Shown here piece after piece: positions 12,551 to 23,183 of a DNA stretch of 64,000 bases. The notes under the pieces are model-generated. The model saw only the letters and a list, made by a program, of their open reading frames with translations. It made no database searches and was not told the origin of the DNA. Position 1 is the stretch's first letter, and every line of letters begins with the position of its first letter. A program made the translations under genes and the position numbers. The stretch is taken from contig JAGUCH010000004.1 in NCBI GenBank assembly GCA_019096065.1, positions 5,828,001-5,892,000 on the forward strand. Direction: 5' to 3'. The stretch is from Paracyclopina nana. Taxonomy: Eukaryota; Arthropoda; Copepoda; Cyclopoida; Cyclopettidae.

Positions 12551-14142
12551 GACTTTTAACTGATACTTTCTTACGCTCATAGGGTAAATCCCTCGTATTT
12601 GTTTACAAAATGTAGCAAAAATAATCTTTCCTCCCTGAATTTTACGGTACACAAACAAAACACATGATGTTGAGAAATCTTTCTTAATGCCATAGAAAAC
12701 GATAGTTTTAATCTTTAAATGTTGTTATTAAAAAAGTTATTGCCAGATTAGCTGAGCAACTTTCGCGCATGTTAATGACAGGACCGCTATTTAGCTCATT
12801 TATGGCATAATGAGGTTTTGTAAATACCAACTAGTTTGTTCACATATGAGTTAGGCCGCAATACTAATTAAAAGGAACGTAGGAGTACAAACACATTATG
12901 GGCCTTTTTGAGCGTGAAATGAGCCAAAGTAGTGATTTATTAGATAAAAAGAGGAGCTTGCTATCAAAGCATAATGTGATTATTAGGCTTGAGAACACCA
13001 CTTAAGGAGATTCAATTTCTGTAATAGTCCATTAAGAAATGAAAAAGAGCGGAAAAGCGAGCCCTAAATCACATTATGTTCACTCAACATTTTAAAAGCT
13101 TGCTCGAGAATAACAAGTAGAAATTCGAGCATACACAAGCTGTAACCAAAATGTACCCAGCCTTGAGGATATAGAAAGCAATCATAAAAACAAAACATAT
13201 GATGTCACGTGGTACATTTGAGGCTAAGAGCCCATCAAAAAACAATGAAGTTTCAACAAATCCAAAAAAAAAACCTTCATCAACCATCAAGTCACGTACT
13301 ATTTGACAGCTATTGCATCTAGGATGGGAGTTTCCACTGTTAATGCTATTATGTGGCCTTCGGCATTTCATGATGCATCTATGACGACAGCCTTTCTTTT
13401 CATGAGAGCCTTTTACTCGAACAAATATACCTGACCTTGATCATATGATCGATCCACGTGTAATCTATAGCCTGCTTGTCATTGCATCCCCATAATGTAG
13501 TACTGACACAAGAAATTATTCCTAGCACGAAGATGAAGCTATTTACCAACAAAAACGCAGTACACCTTACAGGCATGTAAGAGCCAATATGAACAAAAAG
13601 CCCCTCAACTTTATCAAAATTACATTGAAGTTCCGCAAATGAGTTGTCATCAGAGTGGCATTCGACCTTTTCATCAATTACACAAAAAGAAGTAGCCTCG
13701 TGGGCTATTATGAATAGAGCGAACTATTTTGCCCATATCTTATCCATAAGGAAATAGATATGGATCAAAGCCACTCCAAATATGATGATAGAATGAATGC
13801 TTTCAAAGCCTATCAAGGTATTTTGAAAACATACATGAGCCACATGCATGCTGGTAAAAGAAGAAAAAGGAAAGCTGCAGCTATATAGCAGCAGCCATGG
13901 AAAGGTAGTAAAAATGCCTTCTAAAACGCCCTCGTGCGATAACTGCAGTGAACGTCCAAACTTTCGCACGCAAATCTTACGTCTAATATTTATGAGGTTA
14001 TGTTTAGTTAACAGCTTGTAGCCTACCTATCCAGTATATTCTAATTTTTCAAAAAGAAATCTAATTTGTTCAATATAAAGTAGTACATCAAACCTTAGAT
14101 TTATATGTTTAATCTCAAGCGATTAAGGAAATGTTTTCTTAC
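12551..14142. other. spacer, possible unassigned exons
   Basis: Lies between the Ig-domain gene and the last exon found for the basic-protein gene. A minus-strand stretch at about 13726-13400 stays open for about 110 codons without an ATG and contains a hydrophobic run (FLLVNSFIFVLGIISCV). I cannot link it to a neighbour. The 3' end of the basic-protein gene may also fall here. Confidence 0.3.
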
Positions 14143-15757
14143 CTTCGAGGGATTTGCTGAAATTGGAACTGGCCTTGGCCTTGGAGACTTGGATCTCGGC
14201 CTCGGTGCGGAATTCGCACCATGGGACTTGTATATTCCGTTTTGCATCGTGCTGCTTTCTTTTGCCTCTCTTTTGTTCTCGTCGCCTTTTCTGCAAAATT
14301 GTGGTTTAATGTCGATAAGAATAAGCATGTGCAATTTAGCCCGTACGCTTTTTACAAAAATGAAGAGCCTTCACTTGAAACGAGGTGAAAATCAATTCAC
14401 CCAACATCAAAAGCTGGTGTGTGAAAACGCGAGCAAAATTGACTGAGAATTTCCTGTGAAAATTATAGGGACTACCGCAAAAAGTAATAATTGAACTCAC
14501 CTCGTTAAAGCTAGCGTCTCAATCGAAGCCGCACTTTTCTTCACACTTTCTGCACCACCTGTTTCTTCTTTCTCAAGGCTCACCGTTTGGCCTTCACCAT
14601 AAAAAGGCCTGCTATTAGAGAAACTCGCAGACTTTTCCCCGCCCAGGTACTTTGGTGAATTGGGCTTGGCCCTCTCACGAGCTATTTTGGCCTTCACTGC
14701 ACCACTGCTATCTTTGTTGGTCACTGGCACAGCAGGGCTTTGATTAAAAAAGGCTGCTGCAGACTGGTGATGATAACCCTTTCTACCTCTGTATTTGTTG
14801 TTCATCAGCCGCCCATTTTTGTGATCAACTCTCGGGCAAAACAAGGGCACAATTTTGTCATCTATTGAAGAGGGCGAGGGGAAACTTTAAGGCGACTTAC
14901 TATCTTAGGCTGGGCCGAACTTGCCAAAAAGTTGTAAGCAGAGAGGAATCAGTGAAAATTGCAGAGATAAAATCCTTTCCCGAGCCTAAAAGTTAGTCGA
15001 GTGAAAGGTAAACACAGCAAGTTCCCATTCATGCGTATCTTTGCCAAGCATTAATTATCCAATCGAGATTGAATAGGATGAAAATGGAGCAAAGCTTCTG
15101 AATTGAAAGCTTTGCCACTTGCTCCAGCTGAAATCTATCAATCAGCCAAGAAAGCTTTTAGCAAATCTAGCTACATTATTGGATTGAGAACATCCACTAA
15201 GTCGATATCCTGAAGAAGTACCTTGTATCCAGATCGGATAAATGACCCGAAATACCATCACCCAAAAAACAGCTAGCTATTCATAAAGCATTTTTAGCAG
15301 GGATGTAACAATTTCAAAAATTAGCAGATAATCTAAAAATGCTTTAAAAGGAAGCTTTTCAATGGCACCTGAGTCTAAATCAACTTTGAACTGGTAAAAA
15401 TCCAAATGCTCCTTGAGAACTGACAACAAAAATGCACGGCTCCTTAATGAAATCCGCTTAAAATCGTTTCGGTCTAAGCTCGAGGGAATTGGCACTCGGC
15501 TAGCATTGCCATTTTTTTCTGCAGATGCCCTCTTAATCGGTCCTGCAAATATTGGAGCTTCTGGACCCACTCCAACTCTGCCAACACAATATTTTCCCTG
15601 TGGCTCTAATGGTAAATAGCTTTTGGACGGTTGCTCCAAGGCCTAAAACGAAACGGTATAGTAAAAAATGGCGAGTTATAATTGACCTTACTATTCTCGT
15701 CGACGATGATTTTCTGGGCAAAATATTTGGATTGCGCACGTTCGGATTGCTTGACAT
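14143..15757 (-). CDS. basic, probably disordered protein of unknown family (3' end unresolved)
   Basis: Exons 15757-15692, 15642-15369, 14861-14501 and 14290-14143 join with matching phases (0, 1, 2) to at least 283 residues, starting MSSNPNVRNPNILPRKSS. The second exon has a short ordered-looking helix region (FKRISLRSRAFLLSVLKEHL, near residue 85). The third has the motif RKGYHHQSAAAFFNQSP. The fourth is rich in Arg/Pro/Ser (APRPRSKSPRPRPVPISA). It ends at a good donor (AAG/GTAAGA, 14142); if that intron is retained, 13 codons follow before a stop. The start lies only 180 bases from the MCMDC2 stop, on the same strand. I considered a PNRC-like coactivator because of the GYxxSAAA motif, but the SEPPSP-type motif is missing. 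Function unknown. Confidence 0.55.
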
Positions 15758-15936
15758 TTTACGTCATGCTTCATGCTACGAAACGATGTAACAACAAGTG
15801 GACTGTCGCCAGAAAACTTTCCTCTGCATCGCATCATCAGTAAGAGGATTCACAAGTGTGAAAAACGGGTTCATTATTGACAGAAGAAGTCGCGCACACA
15901 CTTGTCATTCGATTCGTGGAGTGGTCTTATTCCCGG

Positions 15937-18900
15937 TTACTCCTCGTTAATGCTGATGCTTATGTTCAGGTCACCGACAAATTGCTCAAAAAAGGCCTCT
16001 AAGTTGGCCGCAAATTTCATCATTTCTTGGTTGTACTGAAACCAAAAACATTACACAACATCACATCATGCATAGAATGCATAAAAAATGTAGCTTACAG
16101 TTGCTGGAGGCTCGTCGTCGTAGTTCTCTGCACAATTTTCTTGGGGAATAATGAAGGAATAGCCGCATTGTCGCACCACATTCTCCTCGTACAATTTAAC
16201 AGCAGCCACGGCATCAAAGACGGTGACACTCTTTCGACACAATGATAATTTGGCATGACCCTCCGCCATGGTAGTACTGAAAAAAAATGGGCTGAATTGA
16301 CGGGATATCTCCTAGCTAGCTGCCAAAGATAGGATAAAAGAACATGATTCATTGCAAGATGCAGAGATATTCCCACATGACTAAGAAGCTGTCTCTGCCG
16401 GAATTGATAATAACCCGGTGCATTTCTTTTTGCGATGCAGCCATCTGCAACTACTCGGCGAAATTAATGTGAGCTCCTTTGAGCCACACTTAACTGCAAA
16501 AAAAGGGGCCACAAAGACCAACTATCTGCTGGTCGTCCCAACTTCTACATGTCAAGGAAAAATTGAAGAAGACTTCAAAATTGGCAGCCAATTTCATTTT
16601 TTGCAAGAGTGTCCATGGCCATAAAAAGTAATGGTATTTGATATTGTGAACGCGCTTAAGGCATTGGCAGCTACGGTAGCTTCATTGAGAATCATGTTAA
16701 GGGGTACTTACATAGTTTGAAGAGCCTTCATGGGTATTTCGGTCCCCTTCAAAGTTTCATTAGCACCCCTACGAGCCCTTCGACTAGCCACAAAATACTT
16801 TTTTAGCAGGATTGAAGCCTCCGTGTCCATTGGCAATCTTCTCCCACGTATCTGCTCCAATAGCTAAAAATAGAAAGCAAAGATAGCTCTAGCTGCCATT
16901 AACCTCAGTAAATTGAGGCATTCATTCGTGAGTCAACGCACCATTTGGAGACTTTGGTGAAAAGATTCATCTAGGTGAATTTCCCCTGGAAATAGTTGAT
17001 GAAAGAGAAGTAAAGGCGTGGCTAAAGTGTCTTCGTGGCAGATGTATAGAGTGCCGAAAACGCTGAAAAAGATGAGAAGCTGTTCTGATGTCGAGAGAGC
17101 CGAAATTTCTTTTAAAAGTTTTACTCGATGAAAGGTCTCATGCCCGAGCAAAAGTTCTTGATTTTCTCCTGCTTAGATTGCCTGTTTCGTCCACTTTTGG
17201 CTCCATTGATGGAGCAATGGGTCCAAATTGTAGACATAAGCGGATAGCACTCGACTGGTTGAGGATCACTACAGCCACCAGCATTGGGTGACGCGATGTA
17301 CAGCTGGCCACTTTCCAAAACTGTAACCATATAAAAGGGGCGAGTTGAAAAAAACAGAGGGGCAACGGGAGTATTGGGCTAGTGGCACCTGACTTAATTG
17401 AATCCAGAGCATCTTTTTTGTACTTGACGAGCTCGCCCAAATAGCAAACCGAGTCCTTGGCCAATATAAGATCTCCAGCAAAAACTTGGCTAGCAGCGTT
17501 GCCTTTCTTCGCTCCACCAGTTTGAGAAATCAAGGCCGACGAAACAGAAGAGTGATCGACAGGAGGTGCATCAGTAACAAGGCTAAGGCCATAGTGAAGT
17601 AACCTTGTGGGAAAATCAGAATTATCGGCAACCGCTACAAATAGTGGAAGCAAGCTGGGTTCCTGGAGAGAAGCAATTTTACTTTTTTCTGCATTTCATT
17701 GCTAACTCGTTTCTCAACGCATTACCTCAGGGTCACCCTTTGAAACAGCCAAGCTGAGTAATATTCCCATTTTCAGATGATGAAAAGTCCCCTTAGGAGC
17801 CACATGATCCGCAAACTTCAAGGTTAACTGCTGCACGAAGGTCCAAGGGCAGCTTTCGCTGAAGTTAAATGGCATGCTTGTGAGAAGAGCTAAAAATGAC
17901 ACGGGAAAGGCTTACCATGACAAGAACAGATTTATCAAATCCGAACTTAGCTCAATGGTGGGGCCAAGCCATTTTTGTAGCTCATATTCAAAGGGAGTGA
18001 GCGAGAGACACTCATAAGCCTCGATTCGAGGCTCCACTTTTACCACTATTTCATAAACTTGCCCTAAAGCAAGAGCATTGATAGCAGCATCTCTCACAAC
18101 TAGGCTTATGGCCTGGTTGAAATTCAATCCTTTATCAACTGCTACAAAGTCAGCGTGAACAAAGTGGGAAACTTCACGGGCTTCTAGCACTTCTTGGAGT
18201 GAATTCTGGCAGAAACCACACCTTTTCGAAGCCTACAATATAAAACATTATTATACACTTTAAACGGAATGTCCTCCATAAAAAGTCACTTTTGACATAG
18301 TTTCCGGATATGAGACTTCGACGAAATGGCTCCTTTGATGCGGCAAGCAGTCTTCGTGTAGGCAAAAGAATCTAGCACCAATGCTGAAACAGGATATTGC
18401 AAATCATACATTTAATCGTTCGGAAGAAATATGGCTGGAAAGCTTACGCATACTGAAACTTGACAGATTTCCCAACCAACTTGGCCTGAATAACAAACGG
18501 GGGAGAAGCACGAGTATTAGGTGGAAAATCCATAAAACTGCTCACTCGCAAGCATTGTGGAAGGTTCTCCAGAACTACTTGAATAGCAACCTATTGAGAA
18601 AATTAGAAGTATGACGAAGTTAGCAAACTTAATGGAGAATGAGAAACAATAAAGCCTTGATAACACCGAGGGTTTGTCGTCTTTATGTATTTCAAATCAT
18701 CAATGCATTGAATGAAAATTAAGAGCATTGAGTTAGAAGAAGTGAAGAATATCTTCAAGGATCGAGCCTTTGTACTGCCTCCCACTCATTGTTGAGGAAA
18801 AAGGCCTTTGCTAATCTTCCCACGGTAGCCTTTTCTTGCTTCCACGCCACCCAATCTTGCAACATTTTGTGAACAGCTTCAGACTGGGAGCGTGTTTCGG

Positions 18901-19879
18901 CCTCGAGGGCATCTAACTTGGTGAAGTTGAACTTGAGGGCATTTCCCAATTGACGCCATTCAGAGCCTACAGTTTTGCTGATTCGTAAAAGTTCGTCATC
19001 TTGTAAGACACGTCTTGATTTCAGGCACTTTTGAACATGCTCATCATTGGCCCGAGGGTCTGGCTCCTCGGACATTCCATTTACAATTGAAGTACACTCG
19101 GCCATGTCAGAATCGCTATCAGAGCTGTTGTTGGAACCTTGTGAATTCGGGCATTCAGAACTCATTTTGACCACTGGAGAGGAAACAATCGTTATGCGTT
19201 CTCGTTCTCAAAACATGAAGCTTACCTTTTTTGTGAACCTTCCGCAAGAGAACTCCATCCAGGATACATTGTTGGATCAATATTTTGTGTTGTGATGCTT
19301 CCAGGTTTCATGAGTCATGATACAGAACACAAAAGCATGTTAAGTGCCAGCAAAGCCTTAGAAAAAGGTCAATGCTTAATTTGAGAGAAGAATGGCAAGG
19401 CTTGGGACACAAAGGAGCCCAGAGGAAAAAACAATCTCAGTGCTTTTTCCAATACGCGAACAAAAATATTCGACAGACCGGCGACAGGTGCAAATAGCAG
19501 CCAACTACGAAACAGCGACCCCGCAAATTTAAACAGACCGCGCGAAAACAATTATCTGACAGCACTCGTACCTGAACAAAATGGCCAGCATGAACCTGCC
19601 TCAATTCATCCTCGATCAGTTGCTTGAACAGCCATGATCCTAAATCAGGATCTTCCAAGATGAAAGTCGCCAGTAGATCTTGAAAAAATAAAGAACATTG
19701 GTACATTTCCAATTACCTTAATTATGCAACTTACGTTCCATGTCAAAGAGTTTCACCACATCGATACTTATGGAATGTTTAGTAACTCTTTCTGACTCAA
19801 CTTGAGCCTTTGTTAGCCTCGGTATCAAGTCGAAAGTTTCAATATACCGCGCCGCGGCAACTTTGAGATCAAAATCCAT
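15937..19879 (-). CDS. MCMDC2: MCM domain-containing protein 2 (meiotic MCM-like)
   Basis: Twelve exons (19879-19735, 19678-19572, 18590-18448, 18371-18290, 18232-17916, 17876-17726, 17662-17389, 17320-17125, 17062-16942, 16863-16712, 16276-16099, 16035-15937) join in frame to 654 residues, close to the 681 of human MCMDC2. The match runs along the whole length: MDFDLKVAAARYIETFD start, zinc-binding FFCLHEDC ... CGFCQNSLQE, the degenerate ATPase core AGDLILAKDSVCYLGEL where a true MCM has its Walker B acid pair, KKYFVASRRARRG, and EGHAKLSLCRKSVTVFDAV. MCMDC2 and its fly relatives mei-217/mei-218 promote meiotic crossovers. Loss of canonical Walker residues is normal for this family. Intron 2 contains a separate death-domain gene. 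Confidence 0.93.
18755..19165 (-). CDS. death-domain protein nested in an MCMDC2 intron
   Basis: Single coding exon, 136 residues. A Ser/Asp-rich N-terminal half (SNNSSDSDSDMAECTS) precedes a death domain at about residues 55-133. Helix landmarks are DDELLRISKTVGSEWRQLG, FTKLDALEAE, AVHKMLQDWVAWKQ and ATVGRLAKAFFLNNEWEAV, the usual pattern of the fold. There is no second domain, so it resembles a stand-alone adaptor of the FADD/CRADD type, though I cannot name an orthologue. A 5'UTR intron is visible (donor AAG/GTAAGCTTC near 19230, acceptor CTCTCCAG just before the ATG). It lies wholly inside MCMDC2 intron 2 on the same strand. The frame is clear and the fold likely; partners and pathway are unknown. 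Confidence 0.8.
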   Translation of the reverse strand: MSSECPNSQGSNNSSDSDSDMAECTSIVNGMSEEPDPRANDEHVQKCLKSRRVLQDDELLRISKTVGSEWRQLGNALKFNFTKLDALEAETRSQSEAVHKMLQDWVAWKQEKATVGRLAKAFFLNNEWEAVQRLDP

Positions 19880-20085
19880 CTTGTGCAGCCCTCTTTCGGT
19901 CACCAGGATTAAGGGTGTTTCGGAAAATGTTCAGAACCACGCCAAAGCTACGCCTGTTTTGCAAAGTTTTTGAAATGTTTCAAATAACAACGCACAGGGA
20001 AATGGAAAACGGTCGGCTGTCGCAGTGAAAAATCACACGAGCAATTTCACGGAAAAATTCGGAAATTTTTTTTTCAACTTTTTCC

Positions 20086-21162
20086 CCGTATAATAAGGTC
20101 TCAGGACTTTTGCCCTTGGCCGTTTGCCCTTGGTCTATTTGCCCTTGGCCGTTTGCCCGTAGAGACTTTTGCCCATGAGACTTTTGCCCCTGGGAACTTT
20201 TGCCTGTAGGATATTTGCCCTTGAGACATTTGCCCTTGGGGACGTTTGCCTTTGGGGACCTTTGCCCTTGGGGACTTTTGCCCATGGGGACTTTTGCCCT
20301 TGGAGACTTTGTCTATTTTTGGGGACTTTTGCCCTTAGGGATCTCTTTTTTGCTCCTTAAGGGACTTTTGCCCAAATGAGGACTTTTGCTCCCTGGGGAC
20401 TTTTGCCCTGGGGACTTTTGCCTCCTGAGGACTTTTGCCCTTGGGGACTTTTGCCCCTGCCTGCCTTGGAGACTTTTGCCCTGGCCTTGGGAGACTTTTG
20501 CCCTAGGGGACATTTTATGCCCTTGAGGACTTTGCTTGAGACTTCTGCCCTTGAGAACTTTTGTTCTCCTAAACTTGCCCTTTGTGACATTGGCCTTTTG
20601 AGACTTTTGGCTGTGGGTCTTTTGGTTGTGGGGACTTTTGCCTATGAGGACTTTCTATTGGTTGCTTTTACTATGTCCAGTAGATCAATTGGCCTTGTAC
20701 ACGCACACGGACAAAATTCAGATTTAATTTTCATTATTCTCTAATTGTAGGTTAAAAGCAAACTATCAGAACTTCAAAAAAGTCTGAAAAGGGCAAAGGT
20801 CCCCAAGGGCAAATGTCCCCGAGGGCAAAAGTCCCCAAGGGCAAAAGTCCCTAGGGGCAAAAGTCCCTAAGGGCAAAAGTCCCTAAGGGCAAAAGTCCCC
20901 AAGGGCAAAAGTCCCCAAGGGCAAAAGTCCCCAAGGGCAAAAGTCCCCAAGGGCAAAAGTCCCCAAGGGCAAAAGTCTCAAGGGCAATAGTCCTCAAGGG
21001 CAAAAGTCCTAAGGGCAAAAGTATCTAAGGGCAAAAGTGTCCATGGGCAAAAGTTTCAAGGGCAAAAGTCTCCATGGGCAAAAGTTCAATGGGCAAAAGT
21101 ACCAAGGGCAAACGGCCAAGGGCAAACAGCCAAGGGCAAAAGGGACGCAGCCGTATAATAAG
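20086..21162. mobile_element. foldback-type element with inverted minisatellite arms
   Basis: The left arm (20098 to about 20660) is an array of 16-bp units of the type GGGGACTTTTGCCCTT. The right arm (about 20790-21150) is the same unit inverted, CCCCAAGGGCAAAAGT. About 130 bases of unique sequence separate them. The outer ends are also inverted copies (TTTGCCCTTGGCCGTTTG on the left, its complement on the right). A perfect 12-base direct repeat CCGTATAATAAG flanks the element at 20086-20097 and 21151-21162, as a target-site duplication would. The layout resembles the foldback elements of Drosophila. No transposase is encoded; frames across the arms are low-complexity artefacts. Confidence 0.8.
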
Positions 21163-23183
21163 CAACACTCCAAAATGTTGGGAAAATTGGGGCATGTGGA
21201 AATCACAGGAATTTGCAAGACCGCTAAATCGAAGAATATCATGGGCATCTAGATGTATCAATTATTGGTTACCTGAGGCAATGCTTCACCGGGGGGAGAA
21301 AAATTCGATACCATTATTATTAATGAGAGCGCTACGGCGGAAATTCCTCTCAGTCTCCACTCAACCTTTAACCTGAGCATCACCCTACTAGCCCACTTGC
21401 GGAAAGCTGTTTTAGCGTAAAAGTTAAGTGCATCATGTGAAAAGATGTCAAATAAAGCTGGACTGAATCCACTGAGAATTCTTGTCCATTTTTTTCATTG
21501 AGCAAATCTCGTTTCTCAGTCAACAGCTAACAAAGGGCGTTAAAGTGTGATTTTTAGCCGTCATCACGTGTGTCAGCCTCGAATGAAGGCTGTTGAAGCC
21601 CAAAAAGTGCATCAATAGCAGTTCAACGAAGACACGCTGAGATTGGCCAATTTATCTCGGTTTAACAAGTGTTAAAAGTGCAATGATTCATCCACTCCAA
21701 TACGCCTGTTCATGTATTTTCAGGTAAAAAGCAACTGACAGCCCTGTTCTTTTTGGCTGCTGTAGAAAAAAAACACGTGATTACCATCATGTGACCATTA
21801 GCATATTTTCGACCTTAAATTTCTCCCTGTAGTTAGCATAGAAAAACGATATTGTAGTCAAAAACTGCAGTAGACGACGAAGTCGAAGCTTTTAAGCCAG
21901 CAGAGTCATCTAATTGACTTATGTGGGCTAATGACCACTTTTCCTCCAAATACAGAGACTCTGTTTTCATAAGAACTTCGGTGGGTGTCACTTCTTCTCG
22001 TATATACAATAGCTGAAATTTTCTTTTGGGAAAGACAAGCAGCAGCAGGAGCAGCGTTTTTAAGCTCGTTTTTATTGGATTATTGGTGTCCAGTTTCATA
22101 ATGAGTGAAAAAACGTTTGAAGCCTGATCAAACACTCTGCAACATGAATGACAGCTTTTTATTTTTCAAGTGTTTGACTTCATCATGCTCTGAAAGTGTG
22201 AGAGTGTGTGCACAGTGTGGCATTCTTGGAGCATCTCTCATCGTTCTATAGAATATGTAAGAGTACACAATTTTACCGGCTCTGAAGCATAAATGAGAAG
22301 TTTGTGCGCCGTTTTTCCACTCAGTTAGTTATTGTTTGAGGGGAAGTGAACACACGCACTGTGGGACATTTGGAACTTTAAAACCTCGACTTTCAAGTCA
22401 TGCAGTAAGTTTGCAAAATTGGTAAAGAGTTATGGCATAAAAGCACTCAATGGGCTTATCTATATTCACGTCCAGTGTGTTGTGAGATATTATATTGGGG
22501 GCTGTTGGGCTACTGTGCACGAACAGAGCTCAACTATTAGTCTGGTGTCATTCTTCGTCATGAAAACTTGACTAGCCATATGTGGGTGATGCTGTTAGTT
22601 CGCACTACTGCACTGTGGGAACGGTTGCCCATCAATCTCCGCGTAAACTATTACGTGAGTTTTCTTTTTTTTCGCCCAAGCACATTATCATCAAGTTTTG
22701 GAAAGTTTGCAAATGTGTCATTATTTCGCGGTCAGCTTCTCGTTTTTCTGACCTGGAATTTCTTTTTTCACTGAGTGACAGCAACACTGTTTTCATTTAT
22801 TGTCAAACCTTTAACTTTTTCAATCTGATGTCACAATCGGAGGGATGTCGGATACGTTTTTTTGCAATCATTTCTGTTCCGCGTCTATTGTTTGCGCAAA
22901 AAAAAATATTTGTCTATTGTTCATTTGACTCTTGACTCGCCGCAAATGGCCAACTTTTTGTAAAACAATTAAGATTTTTTCCGAATCCAAAGATAAAAAG
23001 CGAAAATCTCGTCGTCTCACTTGAGAGCACTTTTTTTACAGCTCTTGCAGTTTTGTATAGTTGGGTGTGTTCTCGCTGTGTCACACATAAAGTAAATGCA
23101 CGAGTAATTTTTTAATTCCTCTCTATTTCAGGTGACATTCTGCCATAGAGATATTTTGAAGATGGGAAAATCATCATCATAAA
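21163..23183. other. DOCK upstream region
   Basis: No coding sequence recognised. An acceptor (TCTATTTCAG, about 23131) shortly before the DOCK ATG implies that a non-coding first exon and the DOCK promoter lie in this stretch. AT-rich with T/A runs. Confidence 0.45.

Noticed and set aside
14105-14446. Plus-strand frame LGLGDLDLGLG.
   Set aside because: Antisense shadow of the Arg/Pro/Ser-rich exon of the minus-strand gene.
20098-21150. Several frames encoding KSPQGQKSP-type or LLPLGTFA-type repeats.
   Set aside because: They are translations of the 16-bp minisatellite in all frames and not genes.
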